Shown piece by piece: positions 37,616 through 46,692 of a stretch of 64,000 bases of DNA. Origin of the DNA: Chroococcus sp. FPU101 (GTDB taxonomy: Bacteria > Cyanobacteriota > Cyanobacteriia > Cyanobacteriales > Microcystaceae); contig NZ_BLJI01000010.1 in assembly GCF_017312365.1 (NCBI RefSeq), positions 1 through 64,000 of the forward strand, given 5' to 3'. The stretch's first letter is position 1, and every line of letters starts with the position of its first letter. A program made the position numbers and the translations under genes. The notes under the pieces are model-generated. The model saw nothing but the letters and a program-made list of their open reading frames with translations, made no database searches and had not been told where the DNA came from.

Positions 37616-38476
37616 TTAGGGAGAAACGTCATTAAAAGAGGCATTTTTATTACCAAGTTTGAGAGCATCAGTATATAGAATACGCTCACCATTACCAGGT
37701 TCACCATTGTATGCACCAATTTTCCAATCTCCCAAACTTCCTACATTGGGTGGCAGTAATCTTACTCTCTCATCAATGTAAAGTTGACCATTTTTCCAAA
37801 GTTTAAATCGCGCTTGCTTTGGATCACTTGAAAGGTTAAGATACATAACGAAATCTTGCCATTGCTCAGGTTTTGCAGGCATAGTAAACACCTTTTTCTC
37901 GAAGATAAGTCGTCCCTCTGGATCTGTCTTGATATAATCATAAAGATCATATTGAAGGTTAGTTCCATCAACACTTGGCAAAAGTGCATTAATGGGTGAG
38001 CCTATTTTTGGGGTAATTGAACCATCAGACTTTTTAATCAAATTATTACAATTAGTTCCCTTAACATTTTGCCAGCAAGTATTATTAAATCCCATTTGTT
38101 GAGTGATAGTATAAGATTGCTTGCCTGGTTTATTATAGTTTTTGGGTAAATACATACTCCAGCCAATCCAATATTCTTCATCCACTTTTAAGGTTCCATG
38201 TTTAATTACTAATTCGCTACGTTCATCACAGTTAAGGATATGATGTTTAACAGCTTTACCACTTCTTCCTCCTGGAGCATCTACAATTTGAAATAAGCTA
38301 TTGTCAATGTATAAGGAATTTTGGCTACAAGTTTTATCTTGATATTGTCGGATGATACCTTGATAATTCCCTTGGTCAAAATTATATTCTTTAATAAGAT
38401 TAGCTGATTTCATTTTGCTACCTAGTAAACTCAAAAGAAATAGACAACCAAAACTTAACCAAAAAGTACTTTTCAT
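37616..38476 (-). CDS. Polysaccharide-lyase-like secreted protein, paralogue without PEP-CTERM
   Basis: A 286-residue paralogue of the protein at 21500-22570, alike across the whole domain (CDERSELV, YWIGWSMYLPKNYN, TITQQMGF, GDWKIGAYNGEPGNGERILY). It has an ordinary signal peptide (WLSFGCLFLLSLLG) and ends straight after the domain, so it lacks the PEP-CTERM tail. This paralogue would therefore be released or periplasmic, while the other would be surface-anchored. The jelly-roll fold is that of the heparin-lyase-type PF14099 family. Cleavage of the locus's own polymer is the natural inference, unproven. It lies 9 bases downstream of the gene at 38486-40048. Confidence 0.78.
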   Translation of the reverse strand: MKSTFWLSFGCLFLLSLLGSKMKSANLIKEYNFDQGNYQGIIRQYQDKTCSQNSLYIDNSLFQIVDAPGGRSGKAVKHHILNCDERSELVIKHGTLKVDEEYWIGWSMYLPKNYNKPGKQSYTITQQMGFNNTCWQNVKGTNCNNLIKKSDGSITPKIGSPINALLPSVDGTNLQYDLYDYIKTDPEGRLIFEKKVFTMPAKPEQWQDFVMYLNLSSDPKQARFKLWKNGQLYIDERVRLLPPNVGSLGDWKIGAYNGEPGNGERILYTDALKLGNKNASFNDVSP

Positions 38477-38485
38477 TTCTAATAA

Positions 38486-40048
38486 CTAACGACGCTGGCT
38501 AAAGCGATATAGAGTAATATATTGATAGCTGACTTGTTTATTTAAAACATATAAATCACTCATAGCTTGTTGAAGCTTTTCTTTGGGGTTAGCTCCTAAA
38601 GTATGTTCTCGATTAATGACAAGAAAAACAGCAGGTGAATTATTTGTAATCTTTTGAATCAATTCTGCAAAATTTTCTTGTTCTAACTGTTTGAGATATT
38701 GCCATCCGTCTATTGTCTGCATATCTCCATAATGCTTAAGTAGGATAGTATTACCCTGCAAAATAATTGATTTAGCATCAGGTTCTCGATTTTTAATTAA
38801 ATAATATGCCACTCCTCGATAATCATCTCTCCAATAAGCTTGATTAAAATAATGATGGGAAATGGAATATAGATTTAAAATAATTAAACATATTACTGCT
38901 AATTTACTGTATTTACGCCAGCCGTTCGTCAAAGTTGAAGGTAACAAAATTACTAAAGGAATACACAGATAAAAAGAATGACGTGGCAGCCAATTTAATT
39001 GTGTTTTTAGCGTAAAAATTAAAGCAATAGCAAAAGAAATAATAAAGGTAAAGGTAAATAAGAGATTGAATTTATGATAATGTTGAAACTTTTGACCAAA
39101 GTAAGTTTTTAAAAGAATATTTAATAAACTTACAAAAACAATCAAAATAATGCTAAATAATAACGTTAACTGTGGTAAATAATTAAGAATAACTGCTAAT
39201 TTATTGTCTCCTCTTAATTGAGTAAGTGGTGGGCCATAAGTTGTACCTACTAAAATGCCATAGATCACAAAAAAGATATTTTGTATAATCGGTAGATTAG
39301 TTCTAGTGACTGTTGTTATTGTTGGATTACTGACCGCAGGAGATGAAAGATAAAACCAAAGAATCGGACTCGAAAAAATTAGGGGCAGTAGCCATATTCT
39401 TACCCATTGTTTGAAGTTTTTATAAACAAGTAAATGAGCTAAACAAAGAGCAATACTAAAAAAACTAAATAGAAGACTACCGAAACAGCCAAGAGCCGTA
39501 AAAATTGCTATCAGGAATTGATGAATTAACTTTGGTTGTTTTTGACTAATTAAGCGACTAAAAAAGTAAACTTGAGTAACGGTCAGAAAGATTAATAAAG
39601 AATAGGGTCTAGCCTCTTGACTATAATAAATCGAAAAAGAACTACAAGCTAAAAGTAAGGACGACCAAATGGCGTGTTTTTTTCCATAAAGTTTTAAGGT
39701 CGCAAAATACAAGATGATAACCGAACCGACTCCTAAGATAGCAGAAAATGACCGTAGTGCAAATTCAGTTTTCCCAAAAGCAGACCGCCAATAAAATAGT
39801 AATAAATAGTAAAGAGGTTGATACTTATCACCCGCTTCACGACCTAAGATCTTTAATAATGCTTCTTGAATTGTTTGGCTATCTGCATAATATAGACTCA
39901 TTCCTTCGTCATACCAAAGACTTTGATGACCAATGATAAAAAATCTCAAAAGTAAACTAATGCTAATAATTAACATTAGAGGTAGATAATTTTTAAGATA
40001 TTTTATTCTTGCTTCGGTCAATCGTTCAACGTTATTGATAGAAGCCAT
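38486..40048 (-). CDS. GT39/ArnT-like membrane glycosyltransferase
   Basis: A 520-residue multi-pass protein. The catalytic acidic motif SLWYDEGMSLYYADSQ after the first helix is that of GT39/ArnT/RgtB proteins. GREAGDKYQPLYYLLLFYWR is the following periplasmic loop, and FSIYYSQEARPYSLLIFLTV is another block typical of the clan. It would transfer a sugar from a polyprenyl phosphate on the outer face of the cytoplasmic membrane. A possible partner making such a donor is the DPM1-type GT2-GtrA protein immediately upstream (40147-41412). The soluble C-terminus is short. Confidence 0.82.
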   Translation of the reverse strand: MASINNVERLTEARIKYLKNYLPLMLIISISLLLRFFIIGHQSLWYDEGMSLYYADSQTIQEALLKILGREAGDKYQPLYYLLLFYWRSAFGKTEFALRSFSAILGVGSVIILYFATLKLYGKKHAIWSSLLLACSSFSIYYSQEARPYSLLIFLTVTQVYFFSRLISQKQPKLIHQFLIAIFTALGCFGSLLFSFFSIALCLAHLLVYKNFKQWVRIWLLPLIFSSPILWFYLSSPAVSNPTITTVTRTNLPIIQNIFFVIYGILVGTTYGPPLTQLRGDNKLAVILNYLPQLTLLFSIILIVFVSLLNILLKTYFGQKFQHYHKFNLLFTFTFIISFAIALIFTLKTQLNWLPRHSFYLCIPLVILLPSTLTNGWRKYSKLAVICLIILNLYSISHHYFNQAYWRDDYRGVAYYLIKNREPDAKSIILQGNTILLKHYGDMQTIDGWQYLKQLEQENFAELIQKITNNSPAVFLVINREHTLGANPKEKLQQAMSDLYVLNKQVSYQYITLYRFSQRR

Positions 40049-40146
40049 AAAAATGAAATAAAAACAATAGAATAATGGTAGGGTTTTGAAAACTCAACCC
40101 TTACCATTAGGGAACAATTACTAAAAATTTGATCTGATCGAAAAAA

Positions 40147-41412
40147 TCAGGATATTTTAGTCGTTCGCCAACTTAACTTAAGATTAAGCCAGAAATTCCA
40201 GATAGTGACCAAGCCAATCGCAATAAAGTTAGCTAGATAACGATTGATTCCTACAACATTGAAAAGGAAATTTAAGATAAAAACATTGAGAATTAATCCT
40301 GCTAGACAGATAATATTAAATTTTAAGAAACGTTTGAGACGTAGTGACCAACCACGTTGACTGGCAGTAATATAACCAAATGTCCAACGGTCATTCCAGA
40401 AGAAATTATTAATAATAGCCACTTCAGCCGCAATGATTTTACTGCGAGTTAAACCCCATCCTAAAGCATTTGGATCGCTCAATAGATAAAAAATCGCCAT
40501 ATCAACAAAAACGCCACTTAAACCAACCAAACAAAATCGAATTAACTGGCTAATCGGTAGTTTAAGCGATCGTTTTAAGCGACCGACTCGACCCTGAGAC
40601 AGACGCAAACGTAAAAGATGATGCAGATATTCGATATACTGCTTCCAAGTAACTTTACTATTACCTTCCTTGCGTTCACGAAATACATAGCCTGACTCAG
40701 CAATTTTGTCAATATTTCCGCGTCCTAAAACCTCGATCAAAATCTTATAACCAAGAGGACTCAGCCGCTTACCGATTAGAGTTTGACGACGTACCATAAA
40801 ATAACCACTCATGGGGTCTGAAACTCGACCGATGACATTGGGCAAGAGCAGTAAACCTAAAACCTGCGCCCCACGAGAAAGAATGCGTCTCGTCAGACTC
40901 CAATTACTGACCCCTCCCTCACTAACATGGCGACTAGCAACGGCTAAATCTGCTCCTTGTTGCATCTGGGTCAAAAGACTTAAGAGAATTTCTGGAGGAT
41001 GCTGTAAATCACCATCAATCACCCCTAAAATTTCCCCTCTTGCGGCCTGCCATCCGCGTATCACAGCAGTAGATAGTCCTCTTTCCTTTTGACGACGCAT
41101 CACCCGAAGTTGTGGATAGTCTGATATCAGACTCTGGGCAATTTTCCAAGTCAAATCAGGGCTATCATCATCGACGACAATTAATTCATAATTATTCAAC
41201 AACACTTGATCTAACAGGGTTGTTAAAATTCTAACGAGGGCAGTAATATTTTTACCCTCGTTGTAAGTTGGAACAATTAGAGAAAACCAAACAGAATCGG
41301 TTTTAAGGTCGTCATGAGAATCATATTGGTCAATTTGCAATAACCCAACAGGAGTCGGTAAAAGTGATTCGTTGTCGTTAATTAGAAATTCATATTGATC
41401 ATGAGCCTTCAT
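40147..41412 (-). CDS. Polyprenyl-phosphate sugar synthase: GT2 (DPM1-type) fused to GtrA
   Basis: A 421-residue fusion. The N-terminal GT-A domain is of the dolichol-phosphate-mannose synthase type (LIVPTYNEGKNITALVRI, VVDDDSPDLTWKIAQSL, GVIDGDLQHPPEILLSLL with the DxD in GDLQ). The C-terminal part is a four-helix GtrA domain (LIRFCLVGLSGVFVDMAIFY ... NFFWNDRWTFG). The first part makes a polyprenyl-phosphate sugar; GtrA is thought to help it flip across the membrane. It would thus feed the GT-C enzymes encoded downstream (38486, 34437, 33089, 30522). It has an AGGATTG-like ribosome binding site. Confidence 0.9.
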   Translation of the reverse strand: MKAHDQYEFLINDNESLLPTPVGLLQIDQYDSHDDLKTDSVWFSLIVPTYNEGKNITALVRILTTLLDQVLLNNYELIVVDDDSPDLTWKIAQSLISDYPQLRVMRRQKERGLSTAVIRGWQAARGEILGVIDGDLQHPPEILLSLLTQMQQGADLAVASRHVSEGGVSNWSLTRRILSRGAQVLGLLLLPNVIGRVSDPMSGYFMVRRQTLIGKRLSPLGYKILIEVLGRGNIDKIAESGYVFRERKEGNSKVTWKQYIEYLHHLLRLRLSQGRVGRLKRSLKLPISQLIRFCLVGLSGVFVDMAIFYLLSDPNALGWGLTRSKIIAAEVAIINNFFWNDRWTFGYITASQRGWSLRLKRFLKFNIICLAGLILNVFILNFLFNVVGINRYLANFIAIGLVTIWNFWLNLKLSWRTTKIS

Positions 41413-41467
41413 ATTGGATTCAATCCTTTAGTCATAAAATTTTAGAAACTTTAAGTTAATTTTTAGA

Positions 41468-42985
41468 TTATTTTTTCAAGATTAAAGTTAGTAAATCTCG
41501 CCAATCTTGAAGGGCGATTCGTCCTGAAGGCAGCACCGCAAAAGCTAACAAGGCAGTTGGAACAGATAAAATAAAAGCAATGGTCAGACCGAATAAGGGA
41601 TGAGAAATCGTTACGAATTGACGAAAAGCAAGTAACACTAAAAAAACGCAACCAGTAGCAAATAGTGAAGGTCTGCTAGTGCGATAAAAATCATGTTGGC
41701 GGATGGGGCCAGAACGACCAATAAACCAATATTGCAAGGGGGTATTAATTAAGAGTCCAGTAATCGAATAGGCTGCGGCGACCCCACTTGATTTCCAAGG
41801 CAAACCCGTAATAAATGCAGCGACTGTAATTCCCCCAGTGAGCAGCCAAAAGCGAAACATCTCCCAAGTGCGACCTTGGCTAATGAGTAGCCAACCTGTG
41901 GTATATTCAATCGGTTGAACAAATGCCGAGAAACTAAACCAACGAAAAATATCACTAACCGCGCTCCATTTTGGCCCCAGTAAAATTAAAACCATCCAGT
42001 CGGCTGTAACGATTAAAAAGGCAACAAAGGGCATTGTTACCATGATGATTTTCTCTAACATTCGTAGATAAGTTTTGCGATATTGTTGAGGAGAATCAAC
42101 TAAGCGACTCAACGTATTAACAGCGACGACACGTAAGGGAGCATTAATTGAAAGAAGCGGTATCATCAGCAATTGATAGGCTCTTGAATATAACCCTAAT
42201 TCTTGCGCTCCCCAATACTTTCCAATCAAAATATTATCGAGGTTCCGTGTTAGATAGTTGATGAAGTTAGTACTGGTTAAACCTCCACCAAACAATAACA
42301 TTGCTTTTATATCTTGACTCCATTGCGGGAAACCAGGTCGCCAACCACACTGTAGCCAAAATCCAAGGGCGAGAATCATTGAGTTAGATACAGTAATCAA
42401 AATTAACGCCCAGTATTTAGCCCCAAACCATGCCGCAATAATGCCGATTCCTAATGAAACGACTTGAGATAATAAATCAATGATCGCTATGGTACGATAG
42501 CGCATCTGTCTACTTAATAATGCTCCGTGTTGTGTACCCAGTCCACTACAAATAAAGCACAAAGCTAAAGCTAGAGTGATCGAGACTAACCGCGTTTCTC
42601 CATAGAACCAAGCAATAACAGGCGCAAAAGCGATCGCCACAACGGTACAGGCTATGCTTACCCCAAGATTAATCCAAAACAGAGTACTAACTTGATGATG
42701 ATCGATTTCCTCTCGTTGAATGGTTGCTGTATTTAACCCCAAATTTTTGAATAATTCAATAAACCCTGTTGTTGCTTTGACCATTCCGACTAATCCATAG
42801 TCTTCAGGGGTGAGCATTCGGGCTAAAATCATCGTTGCACCAATTTGTAAGATCAGCTTACTGAGTTGCTGAAGCAGTGTAATACTACCCCCGCGAACTG
42901 AGCGATTTTTTAGATTCTCCTTGAGCTTTTTAGTACAGAAATATTGATCAAATTCAGAAACGTTTTGTTTAGAAATATTTGACAC
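41468..42985 (-). CDS. wzx: Wzx-type polysaccharide flippase
   Basis: A 505-residue MATE/MOP-superfamily flippase with about 12 to 14 hydrophobic segments. The opening SVRGGSITLLQQLSKLILQI, then LARMLTPEDYGLVGMV and FKNLGLNTATIQREEIDHHQ, are typical of the WzxC-like PST group. It moves the completed lipid-linked repeat unit to the periplasmic face. The start is GTG at 42985 with no clear ribosome binding site, 14 bases after the GT4 gene's stop. The symbol is functional, not an assignment to a specific orthologue. Confidence 0.88.
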   Translation of the reverse strand: MSNISKQNVSEFDQYFCTKKLKENLKNRSVRGGSITLLQQLSKLILQIGATMILARMLTPEDYGLVGMVKATTGFIELFKNLGLNTATIQREEIDHHQVSTLFWINLGVSIACTVVAIAFAPVIAWFYGETRLVSITLALALCFICSGLGTQHGALLSRQMRYRTIAIIDLLSQVVSLGIGIIAAWFGAKYWALILITVSNSMILALGFWLQCGWRPGFPQWSQDIKAMLLFGGGLTSTNFINYLTRNLDNILIGKYWGAQELGLYSRAYQLLMIPLLSINAPLRVVAVNTLSRLVDSPQQYRKTYLRMLEKIIMVTMPFVAFLIVTADWMVLILLGPKWSAVSDIFRWFSFSAFVQPIEYTTGWLLISQGRTWEMFRFWLLTGGITVAAFITGLPWKSSGVAAAYSITGLLINTPLQYWFIGRSGPIRQHDFYRTSRPSLFATGCVFLVLLAFRQFVTISHPLFGLTIAFILSVPTALLAFAVLPSGRIALQDWRDLLTLILKK

Positions 42986-42999
42986 ATTTTTAGATGTTT

Positions 43000-44118
43000 T
43001 TACTCGAATGAATCATAAATCATTTCTAGTTTGGCGGTTTGTTGTCGAATATCAAAAGCATCACACATCCATTCTCGACCCCGTAACCCTAGTTTTTTGG
43101 CTAAGGCACGATCCTTGAGTAATAGATCGATTTTGTCAGCGAGGGATTGGCTATCTTTTTCGGGGACTAAAAACCCTGTTTCTCCATCCTTGACGGCTTC
43201 AGGGATGCCGCTATGCCAAGTAGACACGACGGGAATACCACAGGCTGACGCTTCATTAATGACAATAGGCAACCCTTCACAGTCTCCATTACTTGCGGTC
43301 TGACTCGGTAGGGCAAAAATTTCTGCCTGTTGCATTAGTTTAAAGACGATATCGTGTTTCTGTGCGCCCAAAAACCGAACGCGATCGCTGATACCCAGTT
43401 TTTTAGCCAAAGCGTGTAAATATGGAGTCATGCGACCTTTGCCAACTTGAATCAGGCTAACATTAGGATGTTTAAGAGCAATCAGGGCAAACGCTTTAAG
43501 CAGGGTATCAATTCCTTTTTTTTCGGTATGTCGTCCGACACAAAGAATGTAACGCTCATCTGCTTTAATATTTGTCGGCGCAAATCGAACTGTATCCACT
43601 CCAATATGATGTAAATGTATTTTGTTGGGTGCATAACCTTTTTCAATCAATTTCTTCCGAATAAAGTCAGAAACGGCAATAAAAGCGGCTGCTTGTTTTT
43701 TAAGTTGTTCCTCATAAAAAATCAGTTGATAGTATAAAAATTTGCCAGCTTTCCATAATTTTTCTCGATGAATGGTAATATCATAACCGTGAAAAGTAAC
43801 TAGAAAAGGAATTTTGAGTTTTTCTGCTAATGCCATTGCATAAACTCCATCTATTCCAAAATGTGCATGAATTAAAGATAATTTATTTAATAATTCATAA
43901 TTGTTGAACAAATAAGGTGAACGACTTAATAAATAACTAAGTTGTTTAATGTAAAAAAAATCATTTTTGCTAAGTGTAACAGACGCAAACGTTGATTGAG
44001 CAACCAGTTTGCTTGTAATAAAAGTCGGCTCAAAACGTTGAAGATGTTCAGCTTGTTCAGAAATAAATGTTTCTGAAACAAGGGGGTAAACACGACGATA
44101 AATGCCAATTTTTTTCAT
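43000..44118 (-). CDS. GT4 glycosyltransferase
   Basis: A 372-residue GT-B retaining glycosyltransferase. The N-terminal acceptor half contains HAHFGIDGVYAMALAEKLKI and LVTFHGYDITIH. The C-terminal donor half contains ILCVGRHTEKKGIDTLLKAF and the EX7E motif region EGLPIVINEASACGIPVV. There are no membrane segments. Its ATG overlaps the stop of the upstream GT4 gene in an ATGA junction, so they are translationally coupled. Sugar specificity unknown. Confidence 0.9.
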   Translation of the reverse strand: MKKIGIYRRVYPLVSETFISEQAEHLQRFEPTFITSKLVAQSTFASVTLSKNDFFYIKQLSYLLSRSPYLFNNYELLNKLSLIHAHFGIDGVYAMALAEKLKIPFLVTFHGYDITIHREKLWKAGKFLYYQLIFYEEQLKKQAAAFIAVSDFIRKKLIEKGYAPNKIHLHHIGVDTVRFAPTNIKADERYILCVGRHTEKKGIDTLLKAFALIALKHPNVSLIQVGKGRMTPYLHALAKKLGISDRVRFLGAQKHDIVFKLMQQAEIFALPSQTASNGDCEGLPIVINEASACGIPVVSTWHSGIPEAVKDGETGFLVPEKDSQSLADKIDLLLKDRALAKKLGLRGREWMCDAFDIRQQTAKLEMIYDSFE

Positions 44119-45287
44119 AGTAATATAACTTTCTTGGGCTTAGGTTGCATCTCATCAAGTTTGGTGATTTTGATGAGTCTTCTGGCATACTGTACAGGGT
44201 TACACTGTTCTTTAACCCAACGCTGTCCTTGAGCGAGAAGGGTTGATGTGAGAGGATCATTTTTGAGACGGATCATAGCTGCTGCTGTGGCTACAGGATC
44301 ATTGGGATCGACTGTCCATTGTGGAGCAAAATGATTGAGGATCTCGCCGATGCCTCCAGTTTGACTACCAATAACGGGAACACCGCAAGAAACCGCCTCA
44401 ATGACGGTTCGCCCAAAGGGTTCGCGGGGAGCAAGAGTAACAACAACATCAGCATATTGATAGTAATTTTGTATTGAAAATGTGGGAGGTAAGACGGTAA
44501 AACGATCTGCTACTCCAAAATCTTGAGCTTGCTCTAATAACCGTTGGGTTTGTATTCTATCAGTAGAATAATCGCGACCAATGACAACACCGTGATAATA
44601 ATGACCAGATGCTTTAAGCTCGGCTAAAACTGGAATTAAGGCTCGTAGGTTTTTATCGTTAAACTGTTCGGGTTGGCTAATTCGTGAAGGAGTTAGCATA
44701 ATCGAAGCACCTGAACGAAGAATTGGTTTTAAAGGTTCTGGTGGAGATGCGACATCATAATTAAAAATGTTAAGTTCGACAGGTTGATAAAAAATCTCTT
44801 TAACTTCCAAAGTTAAACGAGGACAAATTGTTTGAGCCGTAAACCGAGAATTACACAAAGAAACGGGCTTCAAACTTGCGAAAATCATTTTAAAAGCCCA
44901 ATTAAAACGCGCTGAGTAAGCTGGATCATGGAAGAAATGATAAACAGGGCGACCACTGAGGCGAAGTTCAGGGATTGCTAGGGATAGTGATGGTAACACA
45001 CGGCTGGATGTCCAACTATCTAAAAATAATGGCCAGTTACGCGGTTGTTGGGTTGCCCATCGCAAGGCACGATAACAGAATTGATGACGACTTTGAACAG
45101 ATAAAGAAGTTAAAGAAGCACTGTGTCCAGCTTGTTGTAAATATTTTTCTAGCTCTGAGCCTGATCTAACCAAAACACATAATTGTTCAGAATACCCCAA
45201 CTGTTCAAAGCCTTGCATCATTAAAGATAGAGAAACAGTTGCCCCGCCGATGCCACCAGAACCAGGAATAATGATCAGTTTACGCAT
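44115..45287 (-). CDS. GT4 glycosyltransferase
   Basis: A 390-residue GT-B enzyme, divergent from its neighbour. It opens RKLIIIPGSGGIGGATVSLS with a glycine-rich acceptor loop, and the donor half has TLAPREPFGRTVIEAVSCGV, including the EX7E motif, followed by PVIGSQTGGIGEIL. Its start overlaps the end of the polymerase gene by 8 bases, and its stop overlaps the next GT4 start by 4 bases. Three genes are therefore translationally linked. Cytoplasmic; sugar unknown. Confidence 0.88.
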   Translation of the reverse strand: MRKLIIIPGSGGIGGATVSLSLMMQGFEQLGYSEQLCVLVRSGSELEKYLQQAGHSASLTSLSVQSRHQFCYRALRWATQQPRNWPLFLDSWTSSRVLPSLSLAIPELRLSGRPVYHFFHDPAYSARFNWAFKMIFASLKPVSLCNSRFTAQTICPRLTLEVKEIFYQPVELNIFNYDVASPPEPLKPILRSGASIMLTPSRISQPEQFNDKNLRALIPVLAELKASGHYYHGVVIGRDYSTDRIQTQRLLEQAQDFGVADRFTVLPPTFSIQNYYQYADVVVTLAPREPFGRTVIEAVSCGVPVIGSQTGGIGEILNHFAPQWTVDPNDPVATAAAMIRLKNDPLTSTLLAQGQRWVKEQCNPVQYARRLIKITKLDEMQPKPKKVILL

Positions 45288-46677
45288 AATGAGGCTTTCC
45301 TTTTAAGGAAGAAAAATTCCCACTCGGCTGACGAATGATCATACACAGTAATACGCTAGTGGTCATAGTCAGGTGAATGATCGAGACACTTGAGGTAATG
45401 GTTAACATGATCAGTACCAAAAAACAAGACAACGGCCGACCTCTGCGAGTCTCATACATCCAGAAAAATAAGGATATCCAAAACGTCCCAAATAACGTCG
45501 CGCCAAGGATTCCTTTCTGATAAAGAAGGGTTCCTAGAATAAAGCTATGAGAGCCGATCGCAGGCCCACCATCTGTATAAAGATTAGGCCCCTGTCTTGC
45601 TGCTTCTCCTTCAACCTTATAGCCAAATAGGGGTTTTTCTGGAATTTTGTTGAGGGTTTCTTGATAAACTTTAGATCGTGCTTCAGTTGAACCTGGACGT
45701 GCTTTGGCAATTGATTGTTCTGTTCCTCTAATGGTATCTACTGCTAAATTGGTGATCGATGGTACTGATAGAAGTAAAAAACTGCACAAAGCAAAGGCAG
45801 CAAATAAGAACCATATTCCTTTAGTTTTAAAAGAGTTTGATAACAAATGCACAAAGACAGCAGGAGTAAAAGCGATCCAGACAGCCCTCGCACCTGTCAC
45901 ACCCATCAAAAAACAACAGGCGATAAATAATAAAATAGACCACAGACGATTTTTAAGGTCAAGTGCCAGTAAGCCGACAAAGCCGAGAAATACGGCACAG
46001 GTTTGATAATGGTCAAAGAAAAAGCGATAGCGTCCTTCTTCTTTAATCAATAAATAATTCCCCGCACCATCACCCATAGCACTACCATATTCGTAGACTG
46101 GGTTTTTTTTCGTCAAAATTGCATAAAGTGTTCGAGGAGGTGGGTTAAAGGCTGTTGGGTTGACGAATTCTACCACTAGCCACAGCAGTAGCATCATGAT
46201 AACGCTAACCGAACAAGCCCAGATAAGCGGCTCTTTACGAACTTTAATGTTATGACTTTGAAGATACCAAACCAAGCAAGGTAGGGCAAATTGTAAGGTT
46301 GCTTTTACTAAATTGTTTGGATTTCTGGCCCAATCTGTTGGTAAGTCTATTGATGGATATAAATCAAAATAAACTAACCAAGTATCCAAATAACCATATA
46401 AGTAATAAGCAAACAAGGCTATTACAAACAAGCTTGGTTGTTTAAATTTTATTTTTCCGTACTGTTGCCATTCCTGAAATAAGCCTATTAGCAACAAGAT
46501 GAGCAACATATGGGAAATAATTCCAGCAGTCCACCATAGGGGAAAGAAAACGATGTTGGCACAGATTAATTGTTCAGCTTTGGTTAAAGCTTTCCAACGT
46601 AGCCAAATTCCAGAAAATAGTTGAGCGTCTTTTGTTTTTGGTAGTGAGATTTTAGAGTAAAGAAGCTTTTGTGTCAT
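45280..46677 (-). CDS. Wzy/O-antigen ligase-type polysaccharide polymerase
   Basis: A 465-residue multi-pass protein with about 12 hydrophobic segments and one large periplasmic loop between helices (about residues 310-385, TIRGTEQSIAKARPGSTEAR and following). The Wzy_C family signature includes LMGVTGARAVWIAFTPAVFV, with the conserved Arg, before the loop, and GSHSFILGTLLYQKGILG, with the loop His, after it. In Wzy-dependent export this enzyme joins repeat units in the periplasm. A polymerase rather than a ligase is favoured by the neighbouring flippase and Wzc-type genes. No second candidate polymerase is obvious in the window. Confidence 0.85.
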   Translation of the reverse strand: MTQKLLYSKISLPKTKDAQLFSGIWLRWKALTKAEQLICANIVFFPLWWTAGIISHMLLILLLIGLFQEWQQYGKIKFKQPSLFVIALFAYYLYGYLDTWLVYFDLYPSIDLPTDWARNPNNLVKATLQFALPCLVWYLQSHNIKVRKEPLIWACSVSVIMMLLLWLVVEFVNPTAFNPPPRTLYAILTKKNPVYEYGSAMGDGAGNYLLIKEEGRYRFFFDHYQTCAVFLGFVGLLALDLKNRLWSILLFIACCFLMGVTGARAVWIAFTPAVFVHLLSNSFKTKGIWFLFAAFALCSFLLLSVPSITNLAVDTIRGTEQSIAKARPGSTEARSKVYQETLNKIPEKPLFGYKVEGEAARQGPNLYTDGGPAIGSHSFILGTLLYQKGILGATLFGTFWISLFFWMYETRRGRPLSCFLVLIMLTITSSVSIIHLTMTTSVLLCMIIRQPSGNFSSLKGKPHYA

Positions 46678-46692
46678 AGATTTTTTGTTTTT

